A stretch of 64,000 bases of DNA, taken from Pontibacillus sp. HMF3514. Its GTDB lineage: Bacteria; Bacillota; Bacilli; Bacillales; BH030062. The notes below the pieces were generated by a model. The model did no database searches and was not told the origin of the DNA. It was given only the letters and a program-made list of their open reading frames with translations. Position numbers and translations under genes: made by a program. Location: positions 3,782,001-3,846,000 of the forward strand of contig NZ_CP047393.1 of the NCBI RefSeq assembly GCF_009858175.1, written 5' to 3'. Each line of letters opens with the position of its first letter. The first letter of the stretch is position 1. Of this stretch, positions 53,420 through 61,764 are shown one piece after another.

Positions 53420-55771
53420 TTAAGTTGTTTCCATCTCCAGTTCTTCCACGCGCTTTTCTACGTACTTCGTATCCTTCTGGGCATGGAAGGTTTCAGCCTT
53501 CTCCACAATGACTGCGGTATTGTATTCAGGAATCCCAGCATATTTTTCATAAACGCCTTTTGGAATCAACACATTCCCTTCAGGCCAGTACACTAAAACA
53601 TTCTCGCTTCTGGTATTCGCGAATTTCGCATAACCGTTCAACTTCCCATATTGATTATAAACAACAATGGCTTCACCTTCGCGGATCTCCAATTCCTTTG
53701 CATCATCTTCATTTATCAGTACATCATAGCGACTTGCATTATTGAATGGATCTTTCTCATCATAGATCATCGAGTTAAATTGTTTTCCACGTCTTGTGGT
53801 GACATAGAAGCGTCCTTCGGTTTTACGGCGTTCCGGAATTTCAATCGGAAGCAAGTTCCCACGTCCATCTGGTGTCGGGCATTCCCCACCTTCACATAAC
53901 CAGGCGCCTCCCCATTGAAATACGTCACCTTGCTCTTTTAAATGCTGAATGCCATCATAATTTGGATTAGCTACTGCAATCTCATCTCTTATTTGTTGAG
54001 CATCCTCATATTCAATTAGGTGCTTCTCATCTGGCTTTACTCTCTTGGCAAGTTCCATATAAATCTCCCATTCAGGACGCGCTTCTTCGATTCGTGGCCC
54101 CTTTATTTCCGGAGAAAAATAAACCATACGCTCTGTTGATGTAGAGGTTCCCCCGCCCGGTTGTTCATAACGTGTCATAGCCGGCAAAACTAGTACCTCT
54201 TCTTTCGCATCAACTAAAGTGGAGGTATTCAAAATAATATCCTGATGCACACGTAACTCGACCTCTTCTAAACATTGCTTAATAAAGGCTGGGTCAGGCA
54301 TCGTTTCTAAAAAGTTTCCACCAGAAGTATAGAACATTTTCATTTTACGTTCGTGATCATCTGGTAAAATCGCATGCTCAATTGACTCACCAACGATATC
54401 TCCTTGCCATTTCGGGATATCAAAGCCCCAGACGTTTTCGACACGATCGATATTTTCTGGTGTGAAGCCTCCTCCTGGTAACACGAAAGGATCTGCCCCC
54501 ATTTCACCCGAGCCTTGTACACCAGAGTGTCCGCGAATTGGCATCACGCCACATTTTTCTCTTCCAATGAACCCTTTTAGCATAGCGAGGTTAGCTACTT
54601 GTGAAATGTTATCCGTTCCAAAACGGTGCTGCGTTAAGCCCATGGACCACACGAATACTCCACTTTTTGATTTAGCTAGAAGCATCGCCAATTCTTCTAT
54701 TCGTTCTCGTGATAGACCAGAAGATTGTTCAAGATCATCCCAGTTTTGATTCTCAACATGTTCCTTTAATTCAGCAAAACCATTCGTATGTTCATTGATA
54801 AAATCATGGTCAATAGCAGAACCCGGCTGTACTTCCTCCATCTCAAACCAATGCTTCATGATGCCATTCATAAAGGCAATATCTCCTCCGATATTGACCT
54901 GGTACACATCATCGGCAATTTTCGTACCAAAGAGAGCGCTATCCGGTATAGAAGGAATCCAATACTCGTCCATGGACGGCTCGTAATATGGATTGATCAC
55001 GATGATCTTTGTACCTTTACGCTTAGCTGCATACATATATTTTGTAGAAACAGGCTGGTTGTTTGCCGCAACAGACCCCCAGAATACAAGCACATCTGAC
55101 CCAATCCAATCCTGGTAATTACAGCTTGAAGCTCCAATTCCAAGTGAGCGACTCAATGCCGTTTTACTAGGTGAATGACAAATACGGGAAGCGTTATCAA
55201 TATTGTTCGTACCTAAGAAGCGTGCAACCTTCCCTGCAACATAATATGATTCGTTTGTAATACCACGAGCTGTTAAGAACATCGCAAGCTGCTTTGGATC
55301 AATGTTCTTCACTTTGGTAGCCATTTTATCCAACGCCTCGTCCCATGAGATGCGCTTAAACGTGCTCTCTCCTGGCTTACGTGATAATGGATAAGGGATT
55401 CTACCAAGTTTTCGGAGTTCAGAGCTGTCCATTTTTCTCAGCTCATCGATATCCTGATGTAATACCCCTTCTTTAATCGCTGGCATTGTGTTTAAGCGAA
55501 GTACGTTCAAACGTGTCGTACATAAGTGCGGACCTTTTAATGTCTGATCTTGAAGTCCACTTACCCCTAGCGCACATCCATCACAAACGCCTTTTGTTAG
55601 AATTCTTGTAGCATACGGAAGATTATCTTTGTTTTCCCACATAACCTTCATTGTGTCACGAATATGTTTTGGTTTGATCTTACCTAATCCGAACGGTACA
55701 GGACTAACCCAGTGCTTCGGATCTGGAGTTTTCTCTAATTTCATTGGACCTTCATGTTTCGTATTCCCCAT
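53420..55771 (-). CDS. Formate dehydrogenase-type molybdopterin oxidoreductase (FdhF2/YdeP-like)
   Basis: 783 residues. Catalytic metal ligand is Cys198 in SRICHSPSKTAL, the position of selenocysteine in E. coli FdhF. N-terminal cysteines Cys63-x2-Cys66 and Cys84 are visible, fewer than a full [4Fe-4S] motif, as in the YdeP subgroup. Molybdopterin-binding segments VFWGSVAANNQP and IRGHSGVQGSGEMGADP follow. Start set at the ATG with AGGAGGG. Coupled to fdhD; electron acceptor not evident. True substrate of YdeP-type enzymes is debated. Confidence 0.88.
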   Translation of the reverse strand: MGNTKHEGPMKLEKTPDPKHWVSPVPFGLGKIKPKHIRDTMKVMWENKDNLPYATRILTKGVCDGCALGVSGLQDQTLKGPHLCTTRLNVLRLNTMPAIKEGVLHQDIDELRKMDSSELRKLGRIPYPLSRKPGESTFKRISWDEALDKMATKVKNIDPKQLAMFLTARGITNESYYVAGKVARFLGTNNIDNASRICHSPSKTALSRSLGIGASSCNYQDWIGSDVLVFWGSVAANNQPVSTKYMYAAKRKGTKIIVINPYYEPSMDEYWIPSIPDSALFGTKIADDVYQVNIGGDIAFMNGIMKHWFEMEEVQPGSAIDHDFINEHTNGFAELKEHVENQNWDDLEQSSGLSRERIEELAMLLAKSKSGVFVWSMGLTQHRFGTDNISQVANLAMLKGFIGREKCGVMPIRGHSGVQGSGEMGADPFVLPGGGFTPENIDRVENVWGFDIPKWQGDIVGESIEHAILPDDHERKMKMFYTSGGNFLETMPDPAFIKQCLEEVELRVHQDIILNTSTLVDAKEEVLVLPAMTRYEQPGGGTSTSTERMVYFSPEIKGPRIEEARPEWEIYMELAKRVKPDEKHLIEYEDAQQIRDEIAVANPNYDGIQHLKEQGDVFQWGGAWLCEGGECPTPDGRGNLLPIEIPERRKTEGRFYVTTRRGKQFNSMIYDEKDPFNNASRYDVLINEDDAKELEIREGEAIVVYNQYGKLNGYAKFANTRSENVLVYWPEGNVLIPKGVYEKYAGIPEYNTAVIVEKAETFHAQKDTKYVEKRVEELEMETT

Positions 55772-55799
55772 GTGAAATTCCCTCCTGTTCTTTTCTAAA

Positions 55800-55925
55800 G
55801 AAAACTTGCCGATTGGCAAGCCAATTAAGGCGCAGACAGAGGCTTAGCTGCGCTTATACTTCATACTTTCAAAATTTTCACTACGTCGAATTTCTCCATT
55901 GCTAAAATTTTATACTTTCTTAACG
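55800..55925 (-). repeat. Inverted partial copy of the 21.6-kb element
   Basis: Minus strand carries CTCTGTCTGCGCC...GGCTTGCCAATCGGCAAG and, before it, ATAAAATTTTA...AATTCGAC(G)TAGT(G)AAAATTT, matching 21,630-21,740. The long inverted ends of the full element are missing. Confidence 0.7.
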
Positions 55926-55965
55926 TGTAAAAAAAGAAAGCTTCCCTCTTGGCAAGCTTTTAATA

Positions 55966-56020
55966 AATAAAAAACCACCGAAACCCCGCTACACATATGT
56001 ATAACGAGGTTTACGGTGGT
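55966..56020 (-). terminator. Terminator / attenuator in the formate dehydrogenase leader
   Basis: ACCACCGTAAACCTCG/CGGGGTTTCGGTGGT stem and six T. It lies nine bases after an AGCGATCCTGT word. Confidence 0.8.
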
Positions 56021-56028
56021 AGTCTTTA

Positions 56029-56039
56029 ACAGGATCGCT
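56029..56039 (-). promoter_or_regulatory. AGCGATCCTGT word, site A (formate dehydrogenase leader)
   Basis: The 11-mer is shared exactly with two sites in the leader of the neighbouring transporter gene. Forms a small CAG-CGATC-CTG hairpin next to the terminator. Confidence 0.5.
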
Positions 56040-56063
56040 GCCAAGTGCCAACACACTTCTCTA

Positions 56064-56429
56064 TTATTTTTTCAGTTGAATGCTTTCTGATAGATCTCGA
56101 TCAAATACGAAGATCGACATTCCTAAATCGGCTTCAATATCAATATCGACGAAAAGATCTAAAAATTTAGCTCCTAACAAATCTTCCATCTCTTGTGGAT
56201 AATGGTTTTTATAAATATTTTTCACCATTTCCGTACGGGCGGCTCGTACCATTTGTTCTCCATCTTTATTGGAAGCTATAAACTTCTCTACTGGAGACAT
56301 ATTGCCTTCCATCTCACATATCGCCCAATTTTTGCAAAAAGTCGTTGTAATCTTTTGAGGGCCTTTTCCCATATGCTTTTTTCGAAAGGCACGTACCAAG
56401 TTACTAAATTCTGCCTCAAACTTATTCAT
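56064..56429 (-). CDS. DUF2294 protein
   Basis: 121 residues; FEAEFSNLVRAFRKKHMGKGPQK is the DUF2294 N-terminus. Function unknown; the gene lies between the transporter and the formate dehydrogenase in the same direction, so a role in this module is likely. Start at the ATG nine bases after AAGGGA. Confidence 0.8.
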   Translation of the reverse strand: MNKFEAEFSNLVRAFRKKHMGKGPQKITTTFCKNWAICEMEGNMSPVEKFIASNKDGEQMVRAARTEMVKNIYKNHYPQEMEDLLGAKFLDLFVDIDIEADLGMSIFVFDRDLSESIQLKK

Positions 56430-56477
56430 GATCATTCTTCCCTTTTTATGCTTAGTTTCAGGCGAGTATAACATGAT

Positions 56478-57749
56478 TTATTGGTTTAGCGTAGGTTGTG
56501 CATCTTGGGCTGGAGTACTATTCTTAAGCTTATTCATATCAACTCTTATTAAGAACGAGATCACAAGTGCTACTACAAACAAGCCAGCGAAAAAGATTAG
56601 ACTGTTCTCATAACTTCCAGTCGTATCCTTAATCCATGCAGCAAACAAAGGTCCAACTAAACCAGCTGCTGCCCATGCTGTTAGGATATACCCGTGAATA
56701 GCTCCTAGCTGTTTTGTCCCAAAGATATCCCCAATAAATGCGGGTATCGAAGCAAATCCGCCTCCATAACAAGTGTACACAATTGCTAATAAAATTTGAA
56801 ATATTATGACTGATGATACATTAGGCAATATAGCAAAAGCAACAATTTGCAGTACAAAGAACGATGTGTACGTATTGGGACGCCCAATATAATCAGATAG
56901 TGTTGCCCAGCCTATACGACCAAACCCATTAAATAGCCCCAGAACACCTACCAGAGCAGCAGCTTCAGCGGTACTCAACCCTACACTTTCCTCTGCTAGT
57001 GGTTTTGCAGCTGATAAGATGGCAATACCACATGTAACATTAATAAAGAGCATCAGCCACAGGTAGTAAAATCTTTTTGTTTTGACTGCTTCGTTTGCAG
57101 TAAGTTGAGCTAAATCAGCTTTAACTTTCTTTTCACCCTTCTCCACTTTTTCCTGAAAACCACTTGGCATCCAACCTTCAGGTGGCTTTTCTAAATATAA
57201 AGAAGAAATAAGCATGATAACAAAATAAGCAATACCTAAAATGTAAAACGTAGCAGCAATGCCCACGGACTTAATCAAAGAATCCATAATAGGACTACTA
57301 ATAGCGGCAGCAAATCCAAATCCCATAATCGCAAGCCCTGTTGCAAGTCCTCGACGGTCAGGGAACCATTTAACAAGCGTAGAAACCGGTGCAATATAAC
57401 CAACACCTAGACCGATTCCACCTAGCGCTCCGTAAAATATGTACAAGAGAGGTAAGGAACCAAAATTAACGGCTAGTCCCGATCCCGCCACTCCTAAACC
57501 AAATAGTGTAGCAGCAAGCAATCCAGACTTACGCGGACCATGTTTCTCTACAAAACTACCTAAAAATGCTGCAGCTAAGCCTAAAAACAAGATAGCCAGA
57601 CTAAAGGTTAGTTGTACTTGACTATTACTCCAACCAAACTCATTGACCAAAGGATTCGTAAAATTACTCCAAGCATATACAGACCCAATCGAAAGGTGAA
57701 TCCCTACCCCTGAAAGTGCGATGAGCCAACGATTTTTTGTTTTACTCAA
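56478..57749 (-). CDS. MFS transporter, oxalate/formate antiporter family
   Basis: 423 residues, twelve helices; N-terminal SIGSVYAWSNFTNPLV and GLGVGYIAPVSTLVKWFPDRRG are hallmarks of the OFA group. Import or exchange of formate/oxalate-like anions fits the adjacent formate dehydrogenase. TTG start with GGAG nine bases upstream. Its leader has two cre-like sites, two AGCGATCCTGT words and a terminator before the start codon. Confidence 0.87.
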   Translation of the reverse strand: MSKTKNRWLIALSGVGIHLSIGSVYAWSNFTNPLVNEFGWSNSQVQLTFSLAILFLGLAAAFLGSFVEKHGPRKSGLLAATLFGLGVAGSGLAVNFGSLPLLYIFYGALGGIGLGVGYIAPVSTLVKWFPDRRGLATGLAIMGFGFAAAISSPIMDSLIKSVGIAATFYILGIAYFVIMLISSLYLEKPPEGWMPSGFQEKVEKGEKKVKADLAQLTANEAVKTKRFYYLWLMLFINVTCGIAILSAAKPLAEESVGLSTAEAAALVGVLGLFNGFGRIGWATLSDYIGRPNTYTSFFVLQIVAFAILPNVSSVIIFQILLAIVYTCYGGGFASIPAFIGDIFGTKQLGAIHGYILTAWAAAGLVGPLFAAWIKDTTGSYENSLIFFAGLFVVALVISFLIRVDMNKLKNSTPAQDAQPTLNQ

Positions 57750-57773
57750 TGTTCTTCACTCCTTATTTTAAAT

Positions 57774-57822
57774 ATAAAAACCGTCATTTTCCCATAGGTA
57801 TGCCCAATAGGAAAATGACGGT
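57774..57822 (-). terminator. Leader terminator upstream of the OFA transporter
   Basis: ACCGTCATTTTCC/GGGAAAATGACGGT stem and T5, 25 bp before the start codon. No minus-strand gene lies upstream, so it must attenuate the transporter's own transcript. Confidence 0.8.
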
Positions 57823-57830
57823 AATTTAAC

Positions 57831-57841
57831 ACAGGATCGCT
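57831..57841 (-). promoter_or_regulatory. AGCGATCCTGT word, site B2
   Basis: Ends nine bases before the leader terminator, the same placement as site A. Confidence 0.5.
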
Positions 57842-57862
57842 AAGCTAAACCACATTTCATTT

Positions 57863-57876
57863 TTGTAGCGCTTTCA
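57863..57876 (-). promoter_or_regulatory. cre-like site 2 in the OFA transporter leader
   Basis: TGAAAGCGCTACAA, one mismatch to the cre consensus. Confidence 0.45.
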
Positions 57877-57899
57877 TTTATTTCTGAAATTAATAGGTA

Positions 57900-57910
57900 A
57901 CAGGATCGCT
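57900..57910 (-). promoter_or_regulatory. AGCGATCCTGT word, site B1
   Basis: Here flanked as AACAG-CGATC-CTGTT, a 5-bp stem with a CGATC loop. It lies 16 bp after cre-like site 1. Confidence 0.5.
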
Positions 57911-57926
57911 GTTCCTTATCAAATCC

Positions 57927-57940
57927 AGTAAGCGCTTTAA
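57927..57940 (-). promoter_or_regulatory. cre-like site 1 upstream of the OFA transporter
   Basis: TTAAAGCGCTTACT, one mismatch to the cre consensus. CcpA repression of formate uptake in good carbon supply is inferred. Confidence 0.45.
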
Positions 57941-58047
57941 TTTTTGGAATTTTCTTATTACATAATAGACCAATAGATGATTCGAAGTCAAGTTATTTAT
58001 CCATTTAATAACACCAATGGTTTTAGTTAGAAAAATATACATCATCA

Positions 58048-58078
58048 TACATAGACTTTCATCCTTCATCACATACTA
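58048..58078 (+). promoter_or_regulatory. Candidate SigG promoter of the second sspH
   Basis: TACATA, 18-bp spacer, CATACTA (exact SigG -10 consensus). Confidence 0.55.
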
Positions 58079-58106
58079 TATCTAAATCATAAAGGAGGTA
58101 TGCATA

Positions 58107-58286
58107 ATGGATAAACAACGTGCAAAAGAAATACGCGAATCCGAAAATCTAATTAATGTAACCTATAACGGGGATCCAATCTATATCCAAAATGTAAATG
58201 AAAATAATGAAACAGCTAGTGTATATGAGCTTGAAAATCCTCAAAAACAGCATCAAGTTTCACTAGATGAGCTAACGGAAAGATAA
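58107..58286 (+). CDS. sspH: H-type small acid-soluble spore protein, second copy
   Basis: 59 residues: MDKQRAKEIRESENLINVTY...GDPIYIQNVNENNETASVYEL, clearly homologous to the protein at 43,347. AAAGGAGG precedes the ATG. Just below common length cut-offs, easily missed. Confidence 0.9.
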   Translation: MDKQRAKEIRESENLINVTYNGDPIYIQNVNENNETASVYELENPQKQHQVSLDELTER

Positions 58287-58308
58287 AAAAGACTCTTAAG
58301 GTGAATCA

Positions 58309-58355
58309 AAAAAGCCTGTCTCATCGTTTACATGTTACGAAGAGACAGGCTTTTG
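58309..58355. terminator. Bidirectional terminator sspH/acyltransferase
   Basis: AAAGCCTGTCTC/GAGACAGGCTTT stem between convergent genes. Confidence 0.8.
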
Positions 58356-58357
58356 CT

Positions 58358-59473
58358 TTACATAGTTACTTTTTGCTCAGACTGCTTTGGCACAACAAAA
58401 GATGCTTTCTTCGGAAGTTTACCGAAAATGGCACTAGCTCCTGGAACAAATTTATGAACTGTCCAAATGATTAGGTAGCAAAAGATTACGGTGCTTACAT
58501 AACGTAATCCCATTTGGAGGTGGAACATATAGCTTGGATCGGCAGGAATGAACTTTGCAACCTCTCTTAACACAACAGGGTGAAGGAGATAAAAACCAAA
58601 TGAGTAAACGGCGACATTTTTCACGGCCCCAAATAAACGATTTGGCATCTTTTCACTCGCCAGTTCTGCAAGGCGGAAGATCAGATAACTTCCTGTCACC
58701 ATATAAATCAGATTAACAAATTTGTACGTGATACCTGGTAGCGTTGATTCATTTAGCATATACATATCATAATGCAGATAAACAGTTGCTAGACCAGCAA
58801 CTGTTGCTGCTATGAAAAGAAGAACGCTTGAGTAGCTACGGATCTTTTGACGCATTTCATTGTAGTACGTCCCAATCCAAGCCCCTAGCAAGAACGTCCC
58901 AATACTATTTAAAAATACGTGGAACGTTGTTATTTCATAGGTTGTATTGAGATAAAAGTATAATAGCTCAAACCCAAATCCAAACGCCCACATATACTTT
59001 CTGAAAAAGTTGAGCTTTTGTGCCATATACACAAAGAGTGGTAATACTAAATAAAATTGTACAATTAGAAAGATAAAGTGCAATTGATAATAGGATTCTC
59101 CGTGTAAAATACGATCAACTGATTCCATGATATTCACTTCACGAAACCCGATTTGGTACATATAAACCTCATAAAAAACGGCCCAAATTAAATATGGGAC
59201 AAGAATAAATGTTACACGCTTTTTATAGTAATCTTTTAATACATCCCAGGTTAAGTTCTTCTTCATATAGTTAAAAAAGAACACCATGCCTGTGATCATA
59301 ATAAATATTCCTGCTTCTATTCGCACTATACGGTTGATAAAGTGGTATTTTTGAAAAGCTCCACTATCAAATGGAAGCGTTGACTGGAATTGTCCTGTTA
59401 CATGTACCAACACAACCATTAACATGGCAAATAGTCGAAGCAGAAAGATCGAATCAATTCTGTTCTTGGTCAT
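58358..59473 (-). CDS. Membrane acyltransferase (acyltransferase 3 family)
   Basis: 371 residues, about ten membrane helices. Starts FLLRLFAMLMVVLVHVTGQF with the conserved Arg and His of the family near residues 13 and 24. O-acylates cell-surface sugars or polymers; acceptor unknown. No partner gene adjacent. Confidence 0.87.
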   Translation of the reverse strand: MTKNRIDSIFLLRLFAMLMVVLVHVTGQFQSTLPFDSGAFQKYHFINRIVRIEAGIFIMITGMVFFFNYMKKNLTWDVLKDYYKKRVTFILVPYLIWAVFYEVYMYQIGFREVNIMESVDRILHGESYYQLHFIFLIVQFYLVLPLFVYMAQKLNFFRKYMWAFGFGFELLYFYLNTTYEITTFHVFLNSIGTFLLGAWIGTYYNEMRQKIRSYSSVLLFIAATVAGLATVYLHYDMYMLNESTLPGITYKFVNLIYMVTGSYLIFRLAELASEKMPNRLFGAVKNVAVYSFGFYLLHPVVLREVAKFIPADPSYMFHLQMGLRYVSTVIFCYLIIWTVHKFVPGASAIFGKLPKKASFVVPKQSEQKVTM

Positions 59474-59679
59474 TTTGCATTCCTCATTTATTTCATAAGT
59501 TAACCTTGGTAACTATACCACGGTTTCACTTCATTCTGTTCGGAAAAGTTTCATGCTTCATACATAATAAATCTTTCGAACTAGTATAACGTTTTTTGTC
59601 CTATTTTGGAGTGGTATCTACTGGAAATGAATTTACAGATGCATTTTTTATGCATTTCTGTTGAATTAAGTTCTTCTAT

Positions 59680-60340
59680 TAAAGCCCCCTTATGCGGAAG
59701 ACTTGGAATCGAGATAAGTTGAGAGCAGTCCGTTGCTTTTATGAGAGGTAGGGGTTCAGAGTAACGGCAATACTCCTGCGGAAGAGCAGCTGATCCCCCT
59801 CGTTCACTCCGTTCTCTGTGGGGTCTCATCCGCCCTTTCTACCACTGGAGTTTGCCGTTTCCTTCCGCCCTTTGCGTTTATGAAGAATAACGGACCCTAG
59901 TGTGTGAGTTCTAAACCTTACGGACATCTGTTCCGTTATTTTGAACTTTTAAGGCATTTCGAGAGTCGTTACGGACATATGGTACCTTATTTGTGACAGA
60001 TTGCTCTTTATTAAGGTGATTTGCAGCAATTAGCGGAATGAATGTCCGTAAGCTCTTTAGAAAAACCATTTTAAGGTGAAATAGCGGAACAAATGTCCGT
60101 AAGCATTACCTCCTCATATCACTACGGTTCCGTTCATCACCATTCGGCTAAGGTGGGCTTGGGAACGGGTTGACTCCTCCGGAAAAACGGGCGAGCGAGA
60201 CCCCGCAAGAAGCGTAGCGGATGAGGAGGCTCGATCGTTCGTCCGGGGAAAGCAACCCGTTCCCAAGCCCGCCGCACTCCACAATAGCAACGGAACCGCC
60301 TCTCTCACTAAAACAGTTATTCCATATAACTGCCATATAA
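59680..60340. repeat. Composite palindromic repeat, copy 4 (type 2)
   Basis: Unit A stem AACGGCAA (59763-59770)/TTGCCGTT (59852-59859), then four TTACGGACAT/ATGTCCGTAA words, then unit B with GGGCTTGGGAACGGG/CCCGTTCCCAAGCCC. Close to copy 2 but without its nested hairpin. Starts AAAGCCCCCTTATGCGGAAG, the reverse complement of the type 1 right end. Confidence 0.85.
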
Positions 60341-60415
60341 CTGAATAACCCCTAAGCATAATTTATAGTTCATTTATGTTTCCCTATGAACAGCTACAAC
60401 TAACATAGCCAACAT

Positions 60416-60451
60416 CAAAAATGCCTCCCTCAATTAAAGAGGAAGGCACTT
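60416..60451 (-). terminator. Terminator of the M20 amidohydrolase gene
   Basis: GTGCCTTCCTC/GAGGGAGGCAT stem and T5 on the minus strand. Confidence 0.85.
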
Positions 60452-60454
60452 TAT

Positions 60455-61621
60455 TTATAGTTGATTCAAAGCCCACTGAGCTAACAAGGTTGCTCCATAT
60501 GGTAGGGCTTGTTCATCTAAATCAAATTTTGGATGGTGAAGAGGATACGTGGCTTCTTTTTCTTCATTTCTTACCCCTAATCGGAAAAATACTCCTGGGA
60601 TTTGTTCAGCATAGAAGGAAAAGTCCTCTCCTCCCATGGATGGTTTCACAATGGAAAATTGATCTAAACCTAAAACTTCCTCTGTCACTTGTCTTACACT
60701 TGGTACAAGTGACTCATCATTTACTACTGGTGGATAAAAGTAGTTATATTGAAAATCATAAGATACACCGAAGCCTTCAGTAATCCCACGAATGATGCTC
60801 TCCATTCGATGTTCAATGGTTGAGCGTACATCAGGGTCAAGTGTTCGAACTGTTCCTCTCATTTTCACGCTTGGTGCTATGGCATTTGGGGCTGATCCTC
60901 CTTGAATTTGTCCAACTGTAAGCACAGTTGGTGAAACAGGATTGATTTGACGACTTACTACTTGTTGTAGTGAACTTACAACCTCTGATGCTACTGTAAT
61001 AGAATCCGTTGATAAGTGAGGATGAGCTGCATGTCCTCCTTGGCCTTTAATTTCTAAATCAAAAAAGTCGGCAGCTGCACAGGCTTCTCTTTGGGTACAA
61101 GTAACCTGACCTGTAGGTACCATTGGATTTACATGCAATCCTGCTATGGCATCTACTTTTGGATTTTCTAATACGCCGTGTTCAATTAACGTTTGAGCAC
61201 CAAATAAACCTTCTTCAGCTGGCTGGAAGATTAACTTAATGTTTCCCCGTTTTGGAGGGTTGTCCTTGAGAAGTTTCGCTGCTCCCAAAAGCATGGTTGT
61301 GTGCCCATCATGGCCACATAGATGTGCTTTTCCATCTGTTTGTGATTTATATGGGACATCTTTTTCGTCTTGTATCGGTAAAGCATCTATATCAGCCCGT
61401 AGCGCTACAGTGGGTCCAGGCTCTTCTCCTTCAATTAGAGCTGTCACACCTGTCTTAGCAACAACTTGGACATGGGGTACACCTAATTCTTTTAATTGCT
61501 GTTGAACAAATTGGGACGTACGACTTTCTTCAAATCCCAATTCTGGATTTTGGTGAAGGTCTCTTCTCCACTCGGTTAAGGTATGATCAAGGTTTTTAGC
61601 TTGTTTTAGTAATTCATGCAT
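60455..61621 (-). CDS. M20 family amidohydrolase (N-acyl-amino-acid deacylase type)
   Basis: 388 residues; metal-binding CGHDGH (102-107), EEGLFGAQ with the catalytic glutamates, GLHVNP and MGGEDFSFY near the C-terminus. Hydrolyses N-acyl or indole-amino-acid amides; substrate unknown. The start is the ATG ten bases after AAGGAG. Confidence 0.9.
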   Translation of the reverse strand: MHELLKQAKNLDHTLTEWRRDLHQNPELGFEESRTSQFVQQQLKELGVPHVQVVAKTGVTALIEGEEPGPTVALRADIDALPIQDEKDVPYKSQTDGKAHLCGHDGHTTMLLGAAKLLKDNPPKRGNIKLIFQPAEEGLFGAQTLIEHGVLENPKVDAIAGLHVNPMVPTGQVTCTQREACAAADFFDLEIKGQGGHAAHPHLSTDSITVASEVVSSLQQVVSRQINPVSPTVLTVGQIQGGSAPNAIAPSVKMRGTVRTLDPDVRSTIEHRMESIIRGITEGFGVSYDFQYNYFYPPVVNDESLVPSVRQVTEEVLGLDQFSIVKPSMGGEDFSFYAEQIPGVFFRLGVRNEEKEATYPLHHPKFDLDEQALPYGATLLAQWALNQL

Positions 61622-61727
61622 GTATAGAACACTCCTTAGGAAGGAAAACATTCGTATTTATCTGAATCTAGTATTAAAATGTAAGATAAATTATGGTACA
61701 TTGTTTCGTAGCAAAAAAGACCTTTTG

Positions 61728-61748
61728 ACTTTTTTTCATTTTTTTCTG
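61728..61748 (+). promoter_or_regulatory. T-rich 21-mer upstream of the histidine kinase
   Basis: Two T7C runs in tandem (TTTTTTTCATTTTTTTC with AC before and TG after). The identical 21 bases recur at 63819-63839 before the NhaC-type gene. Candidate response-regulator direct repeat. Confidence 0.5.
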
Positions 61749-61764
61749 AGGAATGGAGCTTATT

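Noticed and set aside
59581-60359. Frames such as MRPHRERSERGGSA... and others of 62-82 residues
   Set aside because: By-products of repeat copy 4; coding would be incompatible with the compensatory stem changes seen between copies.
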